This document shows, in pieces, positions 8,836 to 18,133 of a stretch of DNA of 50,163 nucleotides. The stretch is from Candidatus Methanophagales archaeon (GTDB lineage: Archaea; Halobacteriota; Syntropharchaeia; Alkanophagales; Methanospirareceae), in assembly GCA_003336485.1 (NCBI GenBank), contig QENH01000192.1, positions 1 through 50,163 of the forward strand, given 5' to 3'. Position 1 is the stretch's first letter. Every line of letters starts with the position of its first letter. The position numbers were made by a program, and so were the translations under genes. Under the pieces are notes generated by a model that ran no database searches, had not been told where the DNA came from, and worked only from the letters and a program-made list of their open reading frames with translations.

Positions 8836-10285
8836 AGAGACAACCTCCATCTCCTCCTTCCGCGATTGTACGCCATATAACGCCTAACTTTTTCCAATGT
8901 GGTATCAAATTAGGCTCTTGAACGTCCTTTCCAATCATGTTAACGAGCGGATATTTCTTTATTGGTGTATTCAACGCCTCGATAACCGACTCAGCCAGAA
9001 TCCTGGTGGAATCAAACCCGATGCTCATGGACTGCATGAAAAATTTCACGCCGTTAAATCCGCGGATACCTGCTTCGTTGTAACGTGCGATGCCTCCGTT
9101 ACAAACAACAAGCTGAACCCCGCGGTCTTTGAACACTTCGAGCTCCTGCCCAGGGGTCGGGTCCCTTAAAACTTCAGGCTCGCAGCCATATCTACGGGTT
9201 GCCTCAATGTCCATCTCAATGAGTTGATTATAAGCGTTATCGCTCATTCCATGACTTTTCATAAAAAAAGAACGGTAACTGATCGCTTCAAGCTTCATCT
9301 GGAACTCGCTTACCAGGGTAATGGCAGGACCAAAAGAAAATCCGTCGAGAACGGCAATTCTTATACCTCTGAGCTTTTCTTTCAAGTCCACACAATTTTC
9401 CATTGCTTCCTCTTTCTTCTTTTCTATTACGCTCTCAGCCGACTCTTTTATCCCAAGACGTTCGGCTATTTCAAGAAGTATTCTTGCGGCGCCTTCTATT
9501 CCGAACGGATTGCCAGAATCGGGGTCTGACCCAAATGAAGAAGCTGCTAAATAATCAACCCCAAGATGATCCCTCATCCTTTCTATCCAGGGCGAGGGGA
9601 AGTCAACGATATTCAGCTCAGCTCTCGGCAATTCATACAAATCAGTTAGGTGCGTATTGTAAAAGCAGATTTTGTTTACCTTGACGCCCATCTCGTTTAA
9701 AATCGGAATCATGTCCATAAATTGGTTCTTGTTTACGTCCATCGGGAAATTAAGGAGATTAACAGACTTTTCCGTTTTCGGAAATGGAGCTTTTGGCAGC
9801 AGCAATTGCTCCACGACAGAACACATCACATCGTGATAGCCGATTGGTCGCCCGGGGATGGATTCGCCCGTCGAGTAAATCACTTCACAGCCAACTTCCT
9901 TCTTTGCCTTTTCCACTATGCCACCGAAATCATCGCCCATCATGTCACTGGGGCAGGTCGGGATAACCACGATAAGCGCAGGATGTAGCCGATGATACAA
10001 ATCAATGATGCCCCTGTACAGTTTGGTTTCACCGCCAAGAACAACGTCAATTTCAGATAGATTGGTGCATGGCGCCAGGCGAACAGGATTGGAAACGTTA
10101 AAGGAATTCATCTGACGAAGGTTGGCACAGCCTGGAGGTCCGTGGATTAAAGGAACTGCATCTTTGATGCCGCTGACCGCCATTAAAGCACCTGCATTCT
10201 TCGCAGGCATTGACGCGATACCATGAACGAGCATCGCTACCGGTTGGTATATCCTTGCACGAACCTGTGCATTTGTATTAATCAT
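8828..10285 (-). CDS. Nitrogenase component 1-like protein, D/alpha type (module III)
   Basis: 485 residues. Cysteine motifs are HGPPGCANL (Cys53), LAPCTNLSE (Cys73) and IPTCPSDMMGDD (Cys111); the classical first Cys is lost (SMPAKNAGALMAV). A DVVLGGETKLYRGI segment and the C-terminal NLIPHWKKLGVIW helix are shared with the D-like protein at 28331. It begins directly after the methyltransferase stop (2-nt gap) and overlaps the K-like gene. It should pair with the K-like protein to form the catalytic component fed by the NifH-like reductase two genes on. It is a nitrogenase homologue but not a dinitrogenase. The substrate is unknown. Confidence 0.87.
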   Translation of the reverse strand: MINTNAQVRARIYQPVAMLVHGIASMPAKNAGALMAVSGIKDAVPLIHGPPGCANLRQMNSFNVSNPVRLAPCTNLSEIDVVLGGETKLYRGIIDLYHRLHPALIVVIPTCPSDMMGDDFGGIVEKAKKEVGCEVIYSTGESIPGRPIGYHDVMCSVVEQLLLPKAPFPKTEKSVNLLNFPMDVNKNQFMDMIPILNEMGVKVNKICFYNTHLTDLYELPRAELNIVDFPSPWIERMRDHLGVDYLAASSFGSDPDSGNPFGIEGAARILLEIAERLGIKESAESVIEKKKEEAMENCVDLKEKLRGIRIAVLDGFSFGPAITLVSEFQMKLEAISYRSFFMKSHGMSDNAYNQLIEMDIEATRRYGCEPEVLRDPTPGQELEVFKDRGVQLVVCNGGIARYNEAGIRGFNGVKFFMQSMSIGFDSTRILAESVIEALNTPIKKYPLVNMIGKDVQEPNLIPHWKKLGVIWRTIAEGGDGGCLYG

Positions 10286-10287
10286 CT

Positions 10288-11130
10288 TTATTCCTCTTTC
10301 ACTCCCGTTTTAGCTCCCCTCCGCATGAAATTCCTGCGATCGTCACGACGACCATATTTCAAGTATCCAAGAACGGTTTTTGTTCTTGCGGCCTTGGGGA
10401 TTTTTACATCCATCAGATCAACGCGGAACCCAAGATCTTCTAAAATTTCAATGTCTGCTTCCGGGCGTTTTTTCTGTCCCAGGGGTAAGAGATTTTCGAT
10501 ATTCCTGCCATAGACCCAGCGTAATGGATTCCGTCGTTCAGTGATTAAAATCAGAGGCATTGAGATCAGATAACGCCAGATCCGACCATGCGAGCCAAAG
10601 CAATTACCCCAATTGCCATCGATTATCATCACTTTGCCTTCGGGTTTCAGCACCCTACCCCACTCAAAGATTGCACGCTCCGGATCAGGTAGTGTCCAGA
10701 GAAGATGCCGATTGATAACCACATCAAAGGACTCGTCCTCAAATGGTAGATTCTCCGCGTCACCTATCTTAAAGTTAACAATAAGGTTGAGGCCATTTGC
10801 CCTCTCTTTTGCTTTTCCTAGCATACCCTCTGAGAAGTCTATCCCTGTTACTGTATACCCCATCTCAGCTAAAAGCAAGGTGATTACGCCTGTGCCACAA
10901 CCGACATCCAGCACATTTAGTTTTTCAGTCCCAATTACTTCGAGTAAGAGATTTTTCCATGCTTCTTTCTCCTCTTCTGAAATGAATCCATGCCCCGGTA
11001 AGATAGCGTATCTTTGAACAGTCCTATCCCAGCGGTCTCTTATGGCTTCTTTCATCAAACCCGAATCCATATTCTTTCCTTTTGGCATCATGATTGCGGT
11101 TCGTATTCCTCTGCTCTCCTGTGTGGCCAT
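10288..11130 (-). CDS. Class I SAM-dependent methyltransferase heading module III
   Basis: 280 residues. Motif I is NVLDVGCGTGVITLLLAEM (about 72-90), then VTGIDFSEGML, GDAENLPFEDESFDVVINRH and LLWTLPDPERAIFEWGRVL. The LWTLPDPERA motif is related to the WP-SNPE motif of the two methyltransferases in the same unit, so the three share a subfamily. It starts 4 nt after the stop of a dockerin-SBP, so import and modification genes lie on one transcript. The N-terminal 20 residues are poorly conserved in look; Met15, Met21 or Met26 are alternative starts. Confidence 0.85.
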   Translation of the reverse strand: MATQESRGIRTAIMMPKGKNMDSGLMKEAIRDRWDRTVQRYAILPGHGFISEEEKEAWKNLLLEVIGTEKLNVLDVGCGTGVITLLLAEMGYTVTGIDFSEGMLGKAKERANGLNLIVNFKIGDAENLPFEDESFDVVINRHLLWTLPDPERAIFEWGRVLKPEGKVMIIDGNWGNCFGSHGRIWRYLISMPLILITERRNPLRWVYGRNIENLLPLGQKKRPEADIEILEDLGFRVDLMDVKIPKAARTKTVLGYLKYGRRDDRRNFMRRGAKTGVKEE

Positions 11131-11134
11131 GTTC

Positions 11135-12436
11135 TCATTCTTCTATTGGTGGATAGATAAACACCCCCTCACCCACATATGTAATTGGTACGCCCTGAAA
11201 TCTATCCAGATATTCCTCATGAATCGCATGTGGATCTAAGTCATCGAAAAGATCCGGATGAAACAATTTTGCTCGGTACAAGGTGCCGATAAAAGATCTT
11301 ACATAATTGACATCCGTCCGGATAGCATAAACACGCCCATTCTTCACGGCATCGACCTCCGCAAGTTCAGTACGATTCATGAATACATCACATTTTCCTT
11401 TTATTTCATCAAGAGTGCCATAGCCGGTGAGTATAACAAACTCAGGATTTTGTTCTACCAGCCATTCTGGATCAACATACGAAGAAGGTAAGTCCGCAGC
11501 TATGTTTATCCCACCTGCCATGACGCACATCGCATCGCCTGTACTACCTGCGCCTGATGCATAATACTTACCACGAGAGTAACTGCCAACATATACTTTC
11601 GGTCTCTCATCTTCTGTTAGCCCTTCTGTTCGAGCTTTCAGGATCTCCAGGTATTCGTTGATGTAACTACTAAGCTCCTCAGCCACCTCCACATTATCCA
11701 AGATATATCCCAGTTTTAATACGTCTTGTAGCACAGTATCGCCGTAGAACGAGAACCGAACCACTCTGATGCCAACATCCTCAATCTTATCCTCATAAGC
11801 TATGTCGGGCGAGTTACCATATGTGAAATAAAGGTCAGTCTTGAGATTGAGCATTTCCTCGATGTCTGGTGTTGAATATCGTCCAATAGATGGGAGTTTA
11901 CTAATCTCAGGATAGAAATCTTCACGTTTCACAGAGGATGAGCCAACACCCACCAGTTTGTCTGTTGCATCGATCCCACGAACTGCTTCAGGGATATAGG
12001 TGGAACCTGTTATAAACCGCTCTACTGGCATTTTTATCGTCTTCACTTTCCCGAACGGGGGGTCATCTATGATCGTAAGTTCATTCTCCTTACCCACGAT
12101 GATCAACTTAATCTGCACAAAATCCAGCGGGTTTATCTCACCATCGTATTTCGCATCTACCAACTCCGTCTCCGGCCTTTCGCCGAAGAAAATAAGCTTT
12201 ACGTATGTCATGTCTCGCATATCGATCGTATCGTCTTCATTCGCATTACCATAGATGCCCAAGACGAAATCGTCTTCGGACGCTGTCAGGACACTTACAC
12301 GCTCTTTTTGTATGTTTTGATCAGCGGCGATTGCAGGAAAAGCCACTAATAGCATCGAACACAGCACAATTGCTATCACTACAAACCTTTCCGTTAATGG
12401 AAAAGGTTTGCCAAAAGAACATTCTTTAGTTTTCAT
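11135..12436 (-). CDS. Dockerin-bearing substrate-binding protein, BtuF/FepB type (SBP 1)
   Basis: 433 residues: signal peptide about 1-38 (FVVIAIVLC core, ending FPAIAADQ), dockerin about 55-117 with two calcium-loop repeats (GNANEDDTIDMRD and DAKYDGEINPLD), then a Peripla_BP_2 ligand-binding domain to the C-terminus. The junction after the dockerin (IIDDPPFGKVKTIKMPVERF) differs from both main linker types of the set. One Met replaces Leu in the first dockerin helix (RDMTYVK), and VDAK replaces ADAK. The C-terminal helix HPDLFDDLDPHAIHEEYLDRF and the closing FIYPP are family-typical. It is the second SBP of its unit, 64 nt after SBP 2, and is followed at 4 nt by a methyltransferase. The ligand is not evident; corrinoid, haem-like or iron complexes fit the family. 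Confidence 0.88.
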   Translation of the reverse strand: MKTKECSFGKPFPLTERFVVIAIVLCSMLLVAFPAIAADQNIQKERVSVLTASEDDFVLGIYGNANEDDTIDMRDMTYVKLIFFGERPETELVDAKYDGEINPLDFVQIKLIIVGKENELTIIDDPPFGKVKTIKMPVERFITGSTYIPEAVRGIDATDKLVGVGSSSVKREDFYPEISKLPSIGRYSTPDIEEMLNLKTDLYFTYGNSPDIAYEDKIEDVGIRVVRFSFYGDTVLQDVLKLGYILDNVEVAEELSSYINEYLEILKARTEGLTEDERPKVYVGSYSRGKYYASGAGSTGDAMCVMAGGINIAADLPSSYVDPEWLVEQNPEFVILTGYGTLDEIKGKCDVFMNRTELAEVDAVKNGRVYAIRTDVNYVRSFIGTLYRAKLFHPDLFDDLDPHAIHEEYLDRFQGVPITYVGEGVFIYPPIEE

Positions 12437-12500
12437 TTTTTGTTATCACCTTTTTTATTTCTTTCTCTGCACAGTTTTCTCCTTTTACCTCTACTGGCCT

Positions 12501-13865
12501 CTATGTACCTTGCCTCCACTGAGTGGGATAAGCATAAACGCCTTTATACGACATACCAAGGAACTCATCAAGCCACTCTTCGTGTATCTCGATCGGGTCT
12601 AGGTCTTCGAACCTATCCGGATGGAGCCATTTTGCAATATAACTGTCAAAAATACTTGGGTGTATCGAAGCAGCATGAGTGCAAATGATGTACACGTCCT
12701 TATTCTTAACAGCAGAAATGTATTCCCAACCGGTGCGGCCCGAAACCAAATCCATTGCTTCTTTTAGCGAGTTCGAACTCTCAGCATTGTAGCCACACAC
12801 AACAAAGCCACCCCAGCCAGTATAAACATCTTTAATTATTATATCCGGATTCTTTCCAATTACAGCTTCTGAATCCACCCGTGCTGAACCGTAACCCTCT
12901 AAATCTGCAAATATATTGATGCCGCCATTTTCCACAATTCGCCTATCTCCATCAGTTCCAGCAGCTGCGATGTAGATCTCAAGCTCTTGATATGCATAAT
13001 GTGGCGAATAACATACACGTGGTTTTTCACTTTCCGGAATTCCCGATACGACATCTCTTATCTGCTCATGTATCCGATCTTCAAAGCTAATAAGCTCTTC
13101 AGCCCTCTTTTCATTGTGCAGCAACCAGCCAAAGACTCGAAACTCATCGTCGTACTTATCTGGCACATAAAAGTCTATTAGAATAAGTGGTATTCCGGCG
13201 TTGCTTAGTTGCTCCTTTAACATCCTATATACTTCCGGAACGTACCAGTAAAGGAGCGTATAGCCGATAACAACGTCAGGCTCTAGACTTATGATTTTTT
13301 CGATGTCGGGATCAAGGCCAGATCCAACTTCCGCCTTATCCTTGATAAGTGCCGCAATCTCTCCCATCTCCTTTGAATAACTATCAATACCCACTATCTT
13401 ATCCTCTAAACCGAAAACACAGAGAGCTTCACAGGCATAGCCGCTCAGTGCGACTGTTCTTTCGATGGGCATTTTTATTGTCACTGGCTCTTCTGTGAGC
13501 TCCGGCGGTGTTCCGAGATACTGAACTATGGTAAGTTCATTCTCCTTACTCACGATGATCAACTTAATCTGCACAAAATCCAGCGGGTTTATTTCGCCAT
13601 CGTATTTCGCATCTGCTAACTCCGTCTCCTGCCTTTCGCCGAAGAAAATCAGCTTTACGTATGTCAAATCGCGCATATCAATCGTATTGTCTTCATTTGC
13701 GTTGCCGTAGATACCTAAGACGAAATCGTCTTCGTTAGCTGTTGTGACCGTACAAGCACTCACTTTTTGCGCGTTTTGCGCAGCGGCAATTGCGGGCATA
13801 GCAACTAAAAATAGCGAGCAAAGTACGATTGCTATTGCAAAAAATGCTAATATTTTCGCTTTCAT
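12501..13865 (-). CDS. Dockerin-bearing substrate-binding protein (SBP 2)
   Basis: 454 residues and first gene after promoter copy D. Signal peptide 1-30, dockerin about 46-108, then the linker VQYLGTPPELTEEPVTIKMP that marks one of the two SBP types (also in 15609, 16640, 19514 and 41014). The binding domain shows VALSGYACEALCVFGLEDKIVGID and NGGINIFADLEGY. One change in the second calcium-loop helix (IVSKE for IVGKE). The C-terminus FLGMSYKGVYAYPTQWRQGT is nearly identical to that of the SBP at 19514, and the following spacer is also duplicated, so the two came from a tandem-pair duplication. The stop is TAG, showing that TAG is used as a terminator here. Confidence 0.88.
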   Translation of the reverse strand: MKAKILAFFAIAIVLCSLFLVAMPAIAAAQNAQKVSACTVTTANEDDFVLGIYGNANEDNTIDMRDLTYVKLIFFGERQETELADAKYDGEINPLDFVQIKLIIVSKENELTIVQYLGTPPELTEEPVTIKMPIERTVALSGYACEALCVFGLEDKIVGIDSYSKEMGEIAALIKDKAEVGSGLDPDIEKIISLEPDVVIGYTLLYWYVPEVYRMLKEQLSNAGIPLILIDFYVPDKYDDEFRVFGWLLHNEKRAEELISFEDRIHEQIRDVVSGIPESEKPRVCYSPHYAYQELEIYIAAAGTDGDRRIVENGGINIFADLEGYGSARVDSEAVIGKNPDIIIKDVYTGWGGFVVCGYNAESSNSLKEAMDLVSGRTGWEYISAVKNKDVYIICTHAASIHPSIFDSYIAKWLHPDRFEDLDPIEIHEEWLDEFLGMSYKGVYAYPTQWRQGT

Positions 13866-13911
13866 TTCTTCTTTTTTCCTTTCACATTAATACGACATTG
13901 TATAGAGCACG

Positions 13912-13960
13912 GTATTTATACCTTACATTTTTGCTAACAGACATTATCTAATGGGGTAAG
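13912..13960 (-). promoter_or_regulatory. Shared promoter/operator element, copy D
   Basis: Plus-strand order: GTATTTATA (TATA box), CTTACATTTTT, GCTAACAGACATTATC (13933-13948) and GGGGTAAG (13953-13960). The half-sites GCTAA at 13933 and GGTAA at 13955 are 22 bp apart. The TATA box lies about 47 nt before the ATG of the SBP at 12501-13865. It drives the unit that contains module III. Confidence 0.75.
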
Positions 13961-14025
13961 TATGTGGGCTGACTGCGGAGAATTCATCATTGCTTGTTTC
14001 TTTGCTCTCTGCTGCTGCCCTGCCA

Positions 14026-15257
14026 TTATCCTCCATCTGGATGCTGCTCTGGATGATACACAAATACGCCATGCTCATATACGTCATAATCCAAGCCCAC
14101 GAAGTCAGTCACAAATTCTTGCTGGATTGCCTGTGGATCAAAACATTCGAAATTCGGATAGAACCACTTTGCATAGTATGCCATACCTATGACATAGGCG
14201 GATCCGCATAGTACATGACTATAGTCTATACATAAACCATTCTATTCTTCACGGCGCTGCATTCCGCCAATTCTGAGCGGTTCATCATCTCACCCCATGC
14301 AGCCTTTAGCGGGGATATATCGTCAGAGTTATATCCCGCGCCTTTCGAACTATAAATATATTTGATAATAATATCAGGGTTCCTTTCCACTACCGCTTCG
14401 GGATCTACATCAACCATACCTTCAGCGATATCAGCAAATATGTTCCTTCCACCGGCTATTTCGATCAACTGGTGACCGCCAGCTTTGGCACCAAAAGTAC
14501 CGTAAGTCCCACGACCACTCTCTGCATATACTTTTGGTTTCTCTTCTTCTGAAAGCCCTTTTGTCTGCGCAGTGATAAGGTCAGTATATTTGTCATGGAA
14601 ATCATTGAGGTAATGCTTTGCCTCATCTTTTTTATCAAAAACATAACCAAGCTGTATGATCCCTTCTGATAAATACTTTGGGTTATACAGGGTATAACCG
14701 ACTACTGGAATGCCGGGTAGCTTTTCAGATTTTTGCTCTGCTGAAAGTACCTGTGCAACCACTAAGTCCGGATTGAGATTGAGCATTGCCTCGTAGTCTT
14801 TATATCCCACATTAGGTAACTTGCTGAGTTCCGGGTAGTAGACATCATCCTTTACAATACTACCGGCTACACCTACAATTTTATCTTCCGCTCTGAGTAT
14901 TTGTGTTACATCAGGAGCATAAGGATTGACCAAAACAGCACGTTCCACCGGCTTCTTCAGTGTCACTATTCTATCCGCGGAATCGACAAGTGTAAGCTCC
15001 TTCTCCTTGCCCACGATAACTAACTTAATCTGCACAAAATCCAGTGGGTTTATCTCGCCATCGTATTTCGCATCTGCTAACTCCGTCTCCGGCCTTTCGC
15101 CAAAGAAAATCAGCTTTACGTATGTCAGATCGCGCATGTCAATGGTATCGTCTTCGTTTGCATTGCCGTAGATTCCGAGCGTGTAGTCTGATGCCACGGC
15201 TGGTAACGTTAACAGCAGCAAGCTTAAAGTTATTCCAATCACTACACTTGATTTCAT
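14026..15257 (-). pseudogene. Dockerin-bearing substrate-binding protein, frameshifted (SBP 3)
   Basis: The first frame (14226-15257, 343 codons) has a signal peptide of about 23 residues, a dockerin at about 24-87, the DSADRIVTLKKPVERAVL junction and most of the binding domain, but stops at TAG after SAVKNRMVYV. The missing end is present in another frame down to TAA at 14026-14028: AYVIGMAYYAKWFYPNFE, then DPQAIQQEFVTDF and the typical end HGVFVYHPEQHPDGG. One base missing near 14222-14228 explains the break. The rest is undamaged, so this is a recent mutation or a sequencing error. It has the shortest N-terminus of the set, with no spacer between signal peptide and dockerin, and is last in its unit. 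Confidence 0.8.
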
Positions 15258-15281
15258 ATTTATCGCCTCCTTTTAATCAAA

Positions 15282-16643
15282 TCAACTCCCCTCGATCCAC
15301 GGCGTGGGATATGCATACACACCTTCATACTCTATGCCAAGGAACGTCTCCAGCCACTCTTTGTGAATAGCTACGGGGTCTACATCTTCGAACAGCTCAG
15401 GGTAGAAATACTTAGCCATACATGAGAGCCAGACAGAATGATGCGTTGACGAGGTGCCGGTACTGACAAAGTACACTCTCCCGTCCTTGACCGCATCGAT
15501 ATGATCAAAACCAGGATAATTCATGATGGATTCATTTCTTATTTCTTCCACAGAACTGGTATCCGATATACCGTATCCGAGAACACCGGAAGCACTGGCA
15601 AAGATCACCTAGGGGTTCCTTACGATGATTTCTTCAGGGTCCACTGCTACGTAGCTTTCTACGTCGGCGAAGGTGTTGATACCACCACAGAGCACAATAT
15701 CATTCTGTTTGGAGGTCCCGCTGCCTGCAGTATGTGTGGGGTCACCGTAATAACCAACACCCAGACAGTAATACGCGCGAGTTCTCTCTTCAGGCTCCAT
15801 ATCCTTCACTCGCTCTTTTATTAAGCTGATGTGCTGCTGCTCGAAGTCGATGAGCTCTTCCGCCCGATCCTTATTGTTCAACAACCATCCCAAGTTACTA
15901 ATCTCTCTGGAATGTTTTTCCGGTTGATGGAAATCCATATGAACTAACGGAATGCCAGCATCGTCAAATGATTCGTCAGTATCTGGATAATACCTGTACG
16001 AGTAGGTAAGTACAATGTCAGGCCTGAGTTCCAGGACTTTTTCCAGATCAAAACCACCGTGGCCAAGATCATGTCCTTTTCCAACCGAAGGCTTATCCCT
16101 TACCAAGGTTTTGATTTCTCTTTCTTTTTTCTTTGCCCCGTCGGTGACTCCAACGATCCTATCCTGTGCCCCGAAGGTACAAACCGCTTCAGCGGCGTAA
16201 TTACTCAGGGTTACTACTCGTTCTATCGGCATGGGAACCGTTACAGGTTTTTCAATGAGATCCGGAGGATATCCAAGATACTGAAGCAGCGTAAGCTCCT
16301 TCTCCTTACCCACAATGATCAGCTTAATCTGCACAAAATCCAGTGGGTTTATTTCAGCATCGTATTTCGCATCTGCTAACACCGTCTCCTGCCTTTCGCC
16401 AAAGAAAATCAGCTTTACGTACGTCAAGTCCCGCATGTCAATCGTATCGTCTTCATTTGCATTGCCGTAGATGCCTAAGACGAAATCGTCTTCGGGAGCT
16501 GTCAGGACACTTACACGCCCCGTTTGTATGTTTTGCGCATCAGCAATCACAGGTAATGCCACTAACAGCGTCAAACAGAGCACAATTGCTATTTCTATCA
16601 ATGTTAATGTTTCCGTTTTCATTTTTTTATTTCCTATATTCAT
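15282..16643 (-). pseudogene. Dockerin-bearing substrate-binding protein with in-frame TAG (SBP 4)
   Basis: The 344-codon first part (15609-16643) and the 108-codon rest (15282-15608) are in the same frame and separated only by TAG at 15609-15611. At the break the text reads RNP-stop-VIFA, where the neighbouring paralogue has RNPQVIFA, so CAG has become TAG by one transition. Signal peptide to about residue 37, dockerin about 52-114, with Ala in the second calcium loop (KYDAEINP), which could weaken it. The linker is LLQYLGYPPDLIEKP. Everything after the TAG is intact through FLGIEYEGVYAYPTP. Possible readings are a fresh nonsense mutation, a sequencing error, or readthrough as pyrrolysine. 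It is coupled to SBP 5 by a 4-nt overlap. Confidence 0.8.
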
Positions 16644-18010
16644 GACACCGGATAAGTTGGGTATGCATACACACCCCTATACTTTATGCCAAGAAACGTC
16701 TCCAGCCACTCTCTGTGAATCTCTACAGGGTCTACATCTTCGAACAGCACAGGGTAGAAATACTTAGCCATATATGAAAGCCAAATACAGTGATGCGTTG
16801 ATGAGGCGTCAGAGCTAACAAAGTATACTCTTCCGTTTTTGACTGCGTCGATGTGATCAAAACCCGGATAATTCATGATAGTTTTCGTTCGTACTTTTTC
16901 CACTGAACTAGTATCGGTTATATCATATCCGAGGGCACCCGTAGCAGCACCACACCACGTATCTGCAAAGATTACTTGAGGGTTTCTTATGATCACTGCC
17001 TCAGAATCTACTACCTCATAGTGGCCTTCCAGATCATCAAAGATATTGATGCCGCCGCAGAGCTCGATATCAGTCTGCTTGGCTGTACTTTTACCCGATG
17101 TGTGAGTAGGGAGGCCGTAATAACCAGCATGTGAACAGTAATACACTCGTGTTTTCTCTTCGGGTTTCAAGTCATCTACTCGCTCTTTTATAAGGTCGAT
17201 GTGTCGCTGCTCAAAGTGGATAAGCTCTTCAGCCCGATCTTTATTGTCCATTAACCACCCCAGGTTTCTAATCTCTCTGGAATACTTTTTCGTTTGATAG
17301 ATATCCACCTGAACCAACGGAATGTCAGCAGCATTCAACGGTTCTTCGAGGTTAGGAAAAGACTTGAACGAAAAAGCAAGCACGATGTCAGGTTTCAACT
17401 CTATGATTTTTTCAATATCCCAATCTCGACAACAGCCTTTTCCGACCGAAGGCTTATCTTTTAAGAAAACATTAAGTTCTCCTATATTCTTTGTATAGTC
17501 AGCGACTCCAACGATCCTATCCTGCGTACCAAAGGCACAAACCGCCTCCGCAGCGTAACTACTGACGACAACTATTCGCTCTATTGGCATGGGGACTGTC
17601 ACTGCTTTTTCAGTAAAATCAGGCGGATATCCCATATACTGAAGCAGCGTAAGCTCCTTCTCCTTGCCTACGATGATCAACTTAATCTGCACAAAATCCA
17701 GCGGGTTTATTTCGTCATCGTATTTCGCATCTGCTAACTCCGTCTCCGACCTTTCGCCGAAGAAAATCAGCTTTACATACGTCAGGTCTCGCATATCGAT
17801 CGTATCGTCTTCATTTGCGTTGCCGTAGATGCCTAAGACGAAATCGTCTTCTGAAGCAGTTGTAACTTTGGATGCACTTGCTTTTTGCAGGGTTTGCTCA
17901 GCAGCAATTGCAGGTAAAGCCACTAAAAACAGCGAGCAAATCACAATTGCCATTTCTACTAATGCTAATATTTTGTTTTCATTTTTCATTTTTTTCATTT
18001 TTTTACCCAC
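16640..18010 (-). CDS. Dockerin-bearing substrate-binding protein (SBP 5)
   Basis: 456 residues: signal peptide to about 38 (VALPAIAAEQ), dockerin about 55-117 with Asp for Gly in the second loop (KYDDEINP), linker LLQYMGYPPDFTEKAVTV, then the binding domain (IVVVSSYAAEAVCAFGTQDR; CCRDWDIEKIIELKPDIVLA). It is the closest paralogue of the TAG-interrupted SBP 4 next to it. The double Cys (GKGCCRDWD) and the AGYYGLPTHTSGKST loop are features that may contact ligand. The ATG is at 18010; Met5 and Met8 are alternatives. The 123 nt upstream (18011-18133) contain no visible gene or promoter copy, so it is probably read through from SBP 6. Confidence 0.87.
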   Translation of the reverse strand: MGKKMKKMKNENKILALVEMAIVICSLFLVALPAIAAEQTLQKASASKVTTASEDDFVLGIYGNANEDDTIDMRDLTYVKLIFFGERSETELADAKYDDEINPLDFVQIKLIIVGKEKELTLLQYMGYPPDFTEKAVTVPMPIERIVVVSSYAAEAVCAFGTQDRIVGVADYTKNIGELNVFLKDKPSVGKGCCRDWDIEKIIELKPDIVLAFSFKSFPNLEEPLNAADIPLVQVDIYQTKKYSREIRNLGWLMDNKDRAEELIHFEQRHIDLIKERVDDLKPEEKTRVYYCSHAGYYGLPTHTSGKSTAKQTDIELCGGINIFDDLEGHYEVVDSEAVIIRNPQVIFADTWCGAATGALGYDITDTSSVEKVRTKTIMNYPGFDHIDAVKNGRVYFVSSDASSTHHCIWLSYMAKYFYPVLFEDVDPVEIHREWLETFLGIKYRGVYAYPTYPVS

Positions 18011-18133
18011 TATATTTTTAAAGAATGAAACGAGGGGGAAAATAAAAAGACAGCCATAAAACTTTTCTTTTTTCGTATTGCTCCCTTATCTCTGTTTTGT
18101 TCTTGTTACTTTCTTTCTATTATCGCCATGTTT

